From the NCBI GenBank assembly GCA_021817755.1, contig JAKAGC010000327.1, positions 1 through 5,512 on the forward strand: a DNA stretch of 5,512 nt. The letters run 5' to 3'. A program made the translations under genes and the position numbers. Below the pieces are notes generated by a model. That model did not search any database. It was not told the DNA's origin and saw nothing but the letters and a program-made list of their open reading frames with translations. This document shows positions 1 to 5,512 of the stretch, one piece after another; the stretch's first letter is position 1; every line of letters starts with the position of its first letter. The stretch comes from Acidobacteriota bacterium (GTDB lineage Bacteria; Acidobacteriota; Aminicenantia; UBA2199).

Positions 1-367
1 GCTCCACTCCCATTTCCGCAGCAGCCTCCCGAAAGTTTCTGGCTGCTTCTATATCTGCTGAAACAAATTTTTTTGATCCCAACAGCATCGAATGAATTAA
101 ATAATATGCTGCATAAACACCTTTCATAACTGGAAGTAAACTTTCTTTATCCAGTGCATCTCCAACGAATAATTCTGCCTCCGGCCACCTTTCCATTAAT
201 TCAGGAGAGTAAGCACGAGCCAGAATTCGCACCCTATAGCCACGGGCAAGTAGTTCAGGAACCAATCGCCCACCGATATACCCCGTCGCACCGGAAACAA
301 GGATTATCCCTTTCTCACATACCGGTTGCGTCGGTAAATCCTCACAAAACAACTGCCCATACTCCAT
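1..367 (-). CDS. NAD(P)-binding SDR/NmrA-like protein of the YbjT/DUF2867 type, N-terminal part only
   Basis: The frame is open from ATG at 367 to the left edge, giving 122 residues with the C-terminus missing. Seen: a Rossmann first strand and glycine loop (IILVSGATGYIGG, residues 21-33, G26-x2-G29-x2-G32), an Arg-rich second strand end (RVRILAR, 45-51), an acidic VGD at 68-70 where this fold contacts adenine, the strand YYLIHSM (88-94), and an AARNFREAAAEMGVE helix (108-122). The YYLIHSM and AARNF blocks are typical of atypical extended SDRs annotated as YbjT/DUF2867, usually about 480 residues; substrates are poorly known. The first 20 residues before the Rossmann strand are longer than usual. 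An in-frame TAA lies ten codons upstream (395-397), and no ribosome binding site precedes the ATG. It lies 108 bases beyond the peptide operon, on the same strand, and probably has its own promoter. Family assignment is firm; the exact reaction is unknown. Confidence 0.85.
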   Translation of the reverse strand, partial: MEYGQLFCEDLPTQPVCEKGIILVSGATGYIGGRLVPELLARGYRVRILARAYSPELMERWPEAELFVGDALDKESLLPVMKGVYAAYYLIHSMLLGSKKFVSADIEAARNFREAAAEMGVE

Positions 368-374
368 GCCATTT

Positions 375-403
375 AATATAGCTAATTTACTTTTTTATTG
401 CAA
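375..403 (-). promoter_or_regulatory. Possible sigma70 promoter for the SDR gene
   Basis: Read on the minus strand, TTGCAA (403-398, four of six matches to the -35 consensus) is followed after 17 bases by TATATT (380-375, five of six). The predicted transcription start is near 368, at or next to the ATG at 367, so the transcript would be leaderless or nearly so. This agrees with the absence of a Shine-Dalgarno sequence. The region is very AT-rich, so such matches can arise by chance. Confidence 0.35.
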
Positions 404-475
404 TATATGAAATAAAATTAAGAATTAAACGGAATTTTTCTATCAAAAAATGTGATGCCCGAAATTTAAAAATAC

Positions 476-1663
476 TTAATATCCCGAACTCGGAACACAC
501 TCCCCGATGAAGCGTGTTAATTGGACATTTCCATCCTGTGTTTCTCCATCTATATCAGGCCATATATATATACCTTCGTCCAGGTCAATATAACTCTGTA
601 TATATCCGAGGTTCCGGCTGGATGTCCGCCTCAAAAATCCTTCACCGAATGGAAGTCGAAGGCTGAATCGGTATTGACCCGTCCTGCTGTCCAGGATATC
701 GAGCCGGAATATACACTTCCTCATATCTACATCGCCAATAACTCCGATTTTATCTTTGCCAACATCGAACAATCCCTGGTGGTACATTGCTTCTTTAGAG
801 GGAACAATTACTACCGTTAATCCTTTGACTACATTTTCCTGGTTTTTGTAATTAGCCGCTCTATCAGCTTCCTCCTGTGTAAAAATTCTGGGCATAAGAA
901 AAGATAACTCAAATGCATCGGTTTGCCCTGTGGCAAGATCATAACGGTAATACCGGTTTTCTCTATTATCCGCATAATAGATACATCCATTTTTTTCGAA
1001 TCCCCAATTGGATGAACGAAAAAAAATAATATAATAATATTTGCTACCGCTACGCGGGTAAGGTGATTCATGGAAAGTCTCAAATAAATCGCCCACCCAA
1101 AACGGTTTTTCATTACGAGGGAACGCGTACAATTCTACGTTATAACGGTAATTATCGATCTGGTTTTTTGAACGCCCTAAAACATAAAAAATTTTGCTAT
1201 CATAACTATAAAAATCTATAAAAACTCGTAAACTCTGAGGAGACATACCCGTATATAGATAATTGAAATCCTTATCATACACTACTATTTTGTGAATATG
1301 ATCGTAAACGAAATATTTATCCTCAAGGAATTCAATATAGGAAGGTTCCGTAAACAGCGTCGGTGATTGCGAGTCTCCTAAAGGAAAGGGAACCGTTCTC
1401 TTCTCTTTCCCCGTTCTAGCATCTATGATTCGAACCATGGCATTATTCTTCACTGGGAATAAAGAATCGATATAGAACTCGTTTCTTTCGAAATTGACAC
1501 CGGATAAATAACCATTAAAGGATTTGTGATCGATGATATGCAAACTCGGTTCAATAATTTTTGCACTTATTTTATGAACCCGGTCGGCATTGTGGCTTTT
1601 TTCTTCGCAAGACACCAAAAGTAAAAACACCATAGCGATGAAAATGAATAAGGTCTTTCTCAT
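476..1663 (-). CDS. Outer-envelope lipoprotein, probable 6-bladed beta-propeller, last gene of the RiPP operon
   Basis: A complete 395-residue protein. Seen: basic MRK start, hydrophobic segment (residues 5-17) and lipobox LVSC with the lipidated Cys at 19. It is followed by Glu-Glu, not Asp, which under the enterobacterial Lol rule would favour the outer membrane. The mature part has repeated beta-strand pairs of the kind seen in propeller blades: VRIIDARTGKEKRTVPFP (77-94), IVVYDKDFNYLYTG (126-139), YNVELYAFPRN (174-184), YYRYDLATGQTDAFELS (238-254) and a D-SRTGQYRFSLRLP strand (325-338). This pattern matches the 6-bladed beta-propeller lipoproteins (BF3164/DUF4934-like) common in Bacteroidetes and related groups; no enzyme motif is visible. 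Its ATG overlaps the maturase stop in an ATGA with no clear ribosome binding site of its own, so translation is probably coupled. A role as receptor, immunity or delivery factor for the peptide is inference. Tandem repeats at DNA level are absent. Confidence 0.8.
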   Translation of the reverse strand: MRKTLFIFIAMVFLLLVSCEEKSHNADRVHKISAKIIEPSLHIIDHKSFNGYLSGVNFERNEFYIDSLFPVKNNAMVRIIDARTGKEKRTVPFPLGDSQSPTLFTEPSYIEFLEDKYFVYDHIHKIVVYDKDFNYLYTGMSPQSLRVFIDFYSYDSKIFYVLGRSKNQIDNYRYNVELYAFPRNEKPFWVGDLFETFHESPYPRSGSKYYYIIFFRSSNWGFEKNGCIYYADNRENRYYRYDLATGQTDAFELSFLMPRIFTQEEADRAANYKNQENVVKGLTVVIVPSKEAMYHQGLFDVGKDKIGVIGDVDMRKCIFRLDILDSRTGQYRFSLRLPFGEGFLRRTSSRNLGYIQSYIDLDEGIYIWPDIDGETQDGNVQLTRFIGECVPSSGY

Positions 1664-2949
1664 GGGAGTAGTCGTCGTTGTTTCAATTTTATTAATAATT
1701 CAAGTCTCTTTACAATTTTTTTATTCATTTCACAAAAAGCCGGATTTAATTCAAATTTACCATCACCGGCAAAATGGATATAGCATCGATTACACAAGAA
1801 CCGTGCCTCACAGTCGATGCATTTTTCCTTTATTAATGCAGCAAATTCCCCCGCTATTTCCGACATCCGTTCAAAATTGAACCCCGTATGACAATTCCCT
1901 AACGGGAAACGGTCATTCATTTTCTCACATATATGAAATCCCCCTTCCGCATCTACATACAGTCGTTTATTAAACAAGCAGGAATCCGCCAGGAAAGAAA
2001 TATACCGTTTTTTTAATTGCTCTTCCACTTCTGAAGCCAGGTTGAAAAGGTTCTCTTCTATTGCAGATAGGGGGACACCTCCAGCTTTTTTATCCATAAT
2101 TTTCCTGAGGATTTCGTTGATTTCCCGCTTCGACACTCCTTCATCGAATTGGTTTTCTTCATAATAAGTTGTATCCAGATGATTGACGAAATTCAGGATT
2201 AATGGATTTTCTCGGACACGTTCATCTTCATTGAAAAAGTCGTAAACCTTTCCTATCGGTAAATCTCTCGAATGTGTAATAAGAAACGTTACATGTTTGG
2301 AATAGAAATCTCTGTCTATTTCCTTAATCTTTCGTGTTTTTTTTAGAATAGTCTCGAAGGAACCGCTGCCATCCGGAAAAACGCGTTTTGCGTCATGATT
2401 ATCCCGATCTCCATCAAGGCTGACCATTAGATTGAATCCGTAATCGATAAGAAAATGAATTACAGTTTCATTCAATAAGGTGCCATTTGTGGTCAGTGTG
2501 AATTGCAGTAACCAGCCTGGGAAAATAGAGCGGCAGTAGTCCGTAATTTGCCGTAGGACTGAAAAATTCAGCAGCGGTTCCCCACCATAGAATCCGATGA
2601 CTAATTCTTTTTTTGACCTGGAACCAATTAAAGACCCAATATAATCAAGAGTTTTCGCGGCAGTAGCAAATGAGAGGATTTGATTGGAAGGTTTTCGTTG
2701 TAAATGGTAATTATGACCGTAGATGCAATATTTACACGACATATTGCATTGTTTGGTTGTCTCGAATATGATTTGGTGAAGATGTTGAATGCCTGATCGA
2801 ATTGTTCCGGGGTCTAACGGTGGGAAGTCCCATTCGATCGTTTTCCCGGGAAGGTTCGTAAGAAATATATCCCGGATTCCCGAATGAATGATTCGGTTAG
2901 AGTCGATGTGATAAAAGTATTTCTTGTTTTCCAGGTAAACAAGAGACAT
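1660..2949 (-). CDS. Radical SAM/SPASM peptide maturase
   Basis: A complete 429-residue enzyme expected to modify the adjacent precursor peptide in the cytoplasm. Seen: a short N-terminal region (1-60) with KKYFYHIDSNRIIHSG; the radical SAM cluster motif C68-x3-C72-x2-C75 (CNMSCKYC); the SAM-contacting GFYGGEPLL (119-127); TLTTNGTLL (151-159) and MVSLDGDRDNHDAKR (175-189), both typical of peptide-modifying SPASM enzymes. The C-terminal SPASM domain is intact: C324-x11-G336-x4-C341, then C377-x2-C380-x5-C386-x2-C389 and C406, enough to bind two auxiliary 4Fe-4S clusters, with an extra Cys at 353. The layout matches the maturases paired with GG-leader peptides in Bacteroidales (TIGR04148-like). 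The reaction (thioether, C-C or other crosslink, or epimerisation) cannot be read from sequence. A TGA two codons upstream fixes the start at this ATG, which has no recognisable Shine-Dalgarno sequence. It lies 28 bases after the precursor and overlaps the lipoprotein by four. Confidence 0.93.
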   Translation of the reverse strand: MSLVYLENKKYFYHIDSNRIIHSGIRDIFLTNLPGKTIEWDFPPLDPGTIRSGIQHLHQIIFETTKQCNMSCKYCIYGHNYHLQRKPSNQILSFATAAKTLDYIGSLIGSRSKKELVIGFYGGEPLLNFSVLRQITDYCRSIFPGWLLQFTLTTNGTLLNETVIHFLIDYGFNLMVSLDGDRDNHDAKRVFPDGSGSFETILKKTRKIKEIDRDFYSKHVTFLITHSRDLPIGKVYDFFNEDERVRENPLILNFVNHLDTTYYEENQFDEGVSKREINEILRKIMDKKAGGVPLSAIEENLFNLASEVEEQLKKRYISFLADSCLFNKRLYVDAEGGFHICEKMNDRFPLGNCHTGFNFERMSEIAGEFAALIKEKCIDCEARFLCNRCYIHFAGDGKFELNPAFCEMNKKIVKRLELLIKLKQRRLLP

Positions 2950-2977
2950 AGATCATCGGTGAAAAATTTTTGAAATG

Positions 2978-3166
2978 TTAAACAATGGGATCGCCTTCGA
3001 TAAAGCTTCGTTGGCTGGAATAATGTGAGCCGTCGTTGGCTTTTTTCGTTCCGCAAAACCAGTCGCATTTTTCAGCGCAAAGGCCACCCAGTCCGCGGAT
3101 TTTTAGACATTGTTCTTTGTTCAATTTTTCATTGTTGTCGGTGAGTCTTTTTAGGGTGCGGATCAT
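2978..3166 (-). CDS. RiPP precursor peptide with Gly-Gly leader and Cys-rich core (GG-Bacteroidales-like)
   Basis: A 62-residue peptide. Seen: a leader (1-28) with MIRTLKRL, a polar stretch, EKLNKEQCLKI (13-23) and a GLGG junction at 25-28; then a 34-residue core from L29 with C30-x3-C34-x3-C38, W36, and a polar Gly/Ser-rich tail containing ANDGS (43-47) and SSQ (50-52), ending DPIV. Leader form and the ANDGS...SSQ segment after a Cys cluster resemble natural-product precursors of the TIGR04149 (GG-Bacteroidales) family, made next to a radical SAM maturase as here. Cleavage after the double Gly by a C39-type exporter peptidase is the family expectation; no such gene lies in the window. I start it at ATG 3166 because GGAGGT (3176-3171) sits just before it; the TTG at 3178 is part of the region that binds the ribosome. 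The nature of the modification and the activity of the product are unknown. Confidence 0.82.
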   Translation of the reverse strand: MIRTLKRLTDNNEKLNKEQCLKIRGLGGLCAEKCDWFCGTKKANDGSHYSSQRSFIEGDPIV

Positions 3167-3170
3167 TTTT

Positions 3171-3176
3171 ACCTCC
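3171..3176 (-). promoter_or_regulatory. Strong ribosome binding site of the precursor gene
   Basis: GGAGGT on the minus strand, four bases before ATG 3166. It decides the start: a TTG four codons upstream (3178) overlaps this site and cannot use it. The site is much stronger than anything in front of the maturase gene, which would favour making far more substrate peptide than enzyme. Confidence 0.8.
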
Positions 3177-3201
3177 AATTTTTGGATTTAATAGCGAGTC
3201 T

Positions 3202-3229
3202 ATTATACAACAGGATAAAAAAAAGTCAA
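3202..3229 (-). promoter_or_regulatory. Near-consensus sigma70 promoter of the RiPP operon
   Basis: On the minus strand TTGACT (3229-3224, five of six) and a perfect TATAAT (3207-3202) are separated by 16 bases. Transcription is predicted to begin near 3195, giving a leader of about 29 bases before the precursor ATG. The spacer begins with a T tract: the last T of the -35 and the next seven form a run of eight. No operator-like inverted repeat is obvious around it. Confidence 0.75.
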
Positions 3230-3249
3230 TATCCATTCCATACATTACT

Positions 3250-3280
3250 AAAAAAGATATTCACCATGATCTCATGCGTG
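3250..3280 (-). terminator. Weak candidate terminator after the DUF808 gene
   Basis: Just past the DUF808 stop, the minus strand can form a hairpin: CAC (3280-3278) with GTG (3264-3262) and CATG (3276-3273) with CATG (3268-3265), loop of four, one bulged base at 3277. Six bases later comes a run of six T (3255-3250). The stem is short and bulged and the T run is set back, so it is at best a leaky terminator separating DUF808 from the peptide operon. Confidence 0.3.
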
Positions 3281-3292
3281 TTTTAGATGTAT

Positions 3293-4255
3293 TTACTTTC
3301 TTTTTTTTCCTTTTTGTCTCCGCTCATTAGATTTTCCCAATAAGCGCTTAATTAAAACAAATACGACAAATACAACCCCTCCTGCTAACACTCCTGCAAT
3401 CACATTAATCAGTACAGAAGAAAGAGCGCCGAATATCCCACCCAAAACAGGCAAATGATGAATGGATTCTTCCATATGATGAAGGGTTTCATTTTTCCCC
3501 CAGATCCCATGTACCAGGATTCCTCCTCCCACAGTAAACATAGCTGCTGTTCCAGCAATTGACAACAATTTCATTAATAAAGGAGCGATAAACAAGACAC
3601 GCCTGCCCAACCATTGTTTAAATCTCGGCCAAAGTTGTTTCCCTTTGGATTTAAGAAAATATAATCCTGCATCATCCAGTTTTACAATTCCTGCCACCAC
3701 ACTGTACACCCCCACTGTCATTATAATAGCTACTCCCGCCATAACCAGGATCTGGGTGACAAATAATGCATTTTTAACTGTTCCAAGAGTAATTACAATT
3801 ATTTCTGAGGAGAGAATAAAATCCGTTCGCACAGCTCCTTTTATTTTTTCTTTTTCAAAGATTAAGGGATCAATTTTAGGCGTTGCGATTTTTTTCTTTT
3901 TTTTTGGTGATTTCGATTTATGAAAAAAGTAATGTGCCAGTTTTTCGAATCCTTCAAAACAAAGAAAAGCTCCACCTGCCATCAATAGAGGAATAATAGC
4001 CCATGAAGCAATTGCACTTATCAGGAGAGCTAAAGGAACCAGGATTAGTTTATTTATCATGGAGCCTTTTGCCACAGCCCACACTACAGGCAATTCGCGA
4101 TCCGCATTAACCCCTGCCACTTGTTCGGCATTTAGAGCCAGATCATCTCCCAGGACTGCTGCGGTTTTTTTTGCGGCAGTTTTCGTCATTAAAGCCACAT
4201 CATCCAATAGAGATGCGATATCATCGATTAAAGCCAGGAGACTCGTTCCGGCCAT
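3293..4255 (-). CDS. yedI: DUF808/YedI-family inner-membrane protein
   Basis: A complete 320-residue protein, close to the roughly 305 residues of E. coli YedI. Seen: the signature N-terminus with LLALIDDIASLLDDVA (6-21), KTAAKKTAAVLGDDLALNA (25-43) and ADRELPVVWAVAKGS (51-65), then hydrophobic segments at about 70-104, 164-192, 219-248 and 277-304, which make a multi-span inner-membrane protein. The conserved KIKGAVRTDFILSSEI block (137-152) and AGTAAMFTVGGGILVHGIWG (234-253, here in two overlapping parts) also match the family. The function of DUF808 proteins is not established. A Lys-rich cytosolic linker (114-127) and basic tail (310-320) are encoded by long A runs. AAAGGAGT (4269-4262) seven bases before the ATG supports the start. 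It follows the PKD gene by 24 bases and may share its transcript; I see no functional tie to either neighbour. Confidence 0.92.
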   Translation of the reverse strand: MAGTSLLALIDDIASLLDDVALMTKTAAKKTAAVLGDDLALNAEQVAGVNADRELPVVWAVAKGSMINKLILVPLALLISAIASWAIIPLLMAGGAFLCFEGFEKLAHYFFHKSKSPKKKKKIATPKIDPLIFEKEKIKGAVRTDFILSSEIIVITLGTVKNALFVTQILVMAGVAIIMTVGVYSVVAGIVKLDDAGLYFLKSKGKQLWPRFKQWLGRRVLFIAPLLMKLLSIAGTAAMFTVGGGILVHGIWGKNETLHHMEESIHHLPVLGGIFGALSSVLINVIAGVLAGGVVFVVFVLIKRLLGKSNERRQKGKKRK

Positions 4256-4279
4256 ATATTTACTCCTTTAGTTCAGTTA

Positions 4280-5512
4280 TTATTCTATTACGGTTATTTT
4301 CACAACTTTTGAATTTTCTCCACCTCTACTATCCTTCACTGTTAAAATAACTGAAAAGGTTTTACTCCCTGCTTCGCTCCAGGTGTAAGTATGGTTTACA
4401 ATACTACCGCTCCCTATGGAACTATCACCGAAATTCCATGAATAAGAGACTATAGTGCCGTCCGGATCCATACTGGAAGTAGCATCAAAAGTTACGGATT
4501 CATTTTTTTGGGGATTAGCAGGTTCATAAGTAAAATTGGCTACAGGCAATTGGTTTTCATCCACATCGACTTTAATGGATTTAGTAATAGTTGCTTTTCC
4601 TCCCCTATCATCCGTAACAGTCAAAAGAACATTAAAGGTTTGAGCGGTTTCACCAGTCCAATTGTAAGTATGATCCATTTTTTCACGAGAACCACTTGAA
4701 CCGTCGCCAAAGTCCCACTGCCAGGAGACAATATATCCATCGGTATCTGTACTTAGACTCCCGTTAAAATGAACAGCTTCGCCTCTTATGGGTGATTCGG
4801 GAGAAATAGAAAATTGAGCGGTCGGTAATTTATTTTCATCCTGTCCCTGAACCGAAATCTTTTGACTGGTTACATCCATTCCGCCTTTATCATCAACAAC
4901 TGTTAGTACTACTGTAAAATCCATCGATGAAGCCGTACCTTGCCAGGTAAAAATATGATCAGGAGTTACACCGGTACCTGTTTTCCCATCACCGAAATCC
5001 CAACGATACTCTACAATCGTACCATCTGAATCGGTACTTAAACCGGCATTAAAATGAACTGTATCTCCTTTTCTAGGCGGTGAGGGAGAGTAGACAAAAT
5101 TGGCGGTTGGATTCTGATTGGTGGTTTCATCCACCTGTATTTCGACTTCTGCCGATTTGCTTCCTGCTTCGGCTTTAACACGAGTAGTTTCAGTAACTTG
5201 AATATAGTCTTCAATCATTCCTTGAGTATCTGTGGTATAAAAAGTGGAAGGATTTTCAAACGTTCCTGATGTGGAAGTGAGAACCACACGGATATTGGGT
5301 AGTGGGTTTCCATCGGAATCTGTAGCAATTGCCATGATATGTGAACGGCCACCGCCATTTTTAAAGGAGGTAGGGTTAGCAGATATGGAGAGATTTCCAA
5401 GTCCCGCGCTTCCGATAATAATTTTCAATGGATTCGGTTCCGCAATAATATTTCCCGAACGTGCTATTATTTCAGCAACACCACTTGAACTCCCCGAACG
5501 AAATTCAACCGT
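4280..5512 (-). CDS. Large secreted or surface protein with Ig-like and PKD repeats, C-terminal part only
   Basis: The frame stays open to the right edge, so the gene is truncated by the window: 410 residues are visible and the N-terminus with any signal peptide is outside. The TTG at 5428 is not a start, since coding continues through it (TVEFRSGSSSGVAEIIARSG at the edge, the end of another Ig repeat). Counting from the edge: tail of one invasin-type Ig domain (1-22), a whole Big_1-like Ig domain (about 40-128, with GNPLPNIRVVLTSTSGTF), then three PKD domains (about 133-222, 228-316 and 320-409). PKD domains 1 and 2 carry WDFGDG and the third WNFGDS, each followed by an HxFTW/HTYxW strand. 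Such modules are extracellular spacers or protein/carbohydrate-binding units. The protein ends one residue after the last PKD strand with no anchor, sorting signal or membrane segment. It stops at TAATAA. Catalytic domains, if any, lie upstream of the window. Confidence 0.88.
   Translation of the reverse strand, partial: TVEFRSGSSSGVAEIIARSGNIIAEPNPLKIIIGSAGLGNLSISANPTSFKNGGGRSHIMAIATDSDGNPLPNIRVVLTSTSGTFENPSTFYTTDTQGMIEDYIQVTETTRVKAEAGSKSAEVEIQVDETTNQNPTANFVYSPSPPRKGDTVHFNAGLSTDSDGTIVEYRWDFGDGKTGTGVTPDHIFTWQGTASSMDFTVVLTVVDDKGGMDVTSQKISVQGQDENKLPTAQFSISPESPIRGEAVHFNGSLSTDTDGYIVSWQWDFGDGSSGSREKMDHTYNWTGETAQTFNVLLTVTDDRGGKATITKSIKVDVDENQLPVANFTYEPANPQKNESVTFDATSSMDPDGTIVSYSWNFGDSSIGSGSIVNHTYTWSEAGSKTFSVILTVKDSRGGENSKVVKITVIE
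4286..5116 (-). repeat. Three tandem PKD-domain repeats within the surface protein gene
   Basis: Three copies at about 5116-4847, 4831-4565 and 4555-4286, with periods of 95 and 93 codons measured between the NPTAN, LPTAQ and LPVAN starts. Copies share linkers (DENKLPTA and DENQLPVA) and the D-x-DG-x-IV...W-x-FGD core, but the DNA has clearly diverged, so these are old protein-level duplications, not recent DNA repeats. Confidence 0.85.

Noticed and set aside
154..381. Plus-strand open frame opposite the SDR gene
   Set aside because: It lies antisense to a clear Rossmann-fold coding frame and has no recognisable protein features.
441..462. AT-only hairpin after the lipoprotein as a terminator
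   Set aside because: The stem would be about five A-T pairs with no GC and no following T run, too weak to call.
521..820. Plus-strand open frame opposite the lipoprotein
   Set aside because: Antisense shadow of the lipoprotein frame, without a ribosome binding site or domain.
829..1113. Minus-strand open frame inside the lipoprotein gene
   Set aside because: An alternate frame of a well-supported coding gene with no independent start signal.
1590..1880. Plus-strand frame with a hydrophobic N-terminus across the lipoprotein/maturase junction
   Set aside because: The hydrophobic stretch is the antisense of the lipoprotein signal and maturase tail; the opposite frames have clear motifs and this one has none.
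2814..3068. Minus-strand 84-codon frame spanning the precursor end and maturase start
   Set aside because: Alternate frame over two better-supported genes; composition is not protein-like.
2978..3178. Longer precursor starting at TTG 3178
   Set aside because: The TTG overlaps the GGAGGT that serves the ATG at 3166, and nothing upstream could serve as its own ribosome binding site.
3645..3923. Plus-strand frame opposite the DUF808 gene
   Set aside because: Antisense shadow of a strongly conserved membrane protein; its Phe run is simply the complement of the Lys-coding A runs.
3293..4255. DUF808 protein as the exporter of the peptide
   Set aside because: It belongs to a common housekeeping-type family, lies before the operon promoter behind a possible terminator, and has no ATP-binding or C39 peptidase motif.
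4280..5428. PKD protein treated as complete, starting at TTG 5428
   Set aside because: The frame stays open to the window edge and encodes the end of another Ig-like repeat, so the gene is truncated by the window.

Overview
The window reads almost entirely leftward (minus strand) and holds six protein-coding genes, two of them cut by the window edges. The organism is probably Gram-negative: there is a lipobox lipoprotein whose residue after the Cys is not Asp, and an inner-membrane DUF808/YedI protein. Expression signals are of the ordinary sigma70/Shine-Dalgarno type (a TTGACT-16 bp-TATAAT promoter and GGAGG-type ribosome binding sites). That argues against Bacteroidetes, although the peptide system in the middle resembles one best known from Bacteroidales. 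A lineage rich in beta-propeller and PKD proteins, such as Aminicenantes or a deltaproteobacterium-like group, would fit, but this is a guess.

Right part (5512 to 3293, transcribed leftward): the C-terminal 410 residues of a large secreted or surface protein, made of invasin-like Ig repeats followed by three PKD domains. After 24 bases comes a complete DUF808/YedI-family membrane protein. A weak hairpin follows that gene.

Centre (3229 to 476, transcribed leftward): this is the interesting part, a compact three-gene operon for a ribosomally made, radical-SAM-modified peptide (RiPP). A near-consensus promoter drives a 62-residue precursor with a charged leader, a Gly-Leu-Gly-Gly junction and a Cys-rich core (C-x3-C-x3-C). 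Twenty-eight bases later comes a radical SAM/SPASM maturase. Overlapping its stop by four bases (ATGA) is a lipoprotein that looks like a beta-propeller. The simplest reading is that the maturase modifies the precursor in the cytoplasm, an exporter encoded elsewhere cuts at the Gly-Gly and secretes the core, and the lipoprotein acts in the envelope as binding, immunity or delivery partner. Only the first step is well supported by the sequence.

Left part (367 to 1): the N-terminal 122 residues of an NAD(P)-binding SDR-like protein of the YbjT/DUF2867 type. It has its own possible promoter, placed so close to the start codon that the message may be leaderless. No RNA genes, CRISPR arrays, insertion sequences or attachment sites were seen, and no stretch over 300 bases lacks a gene.
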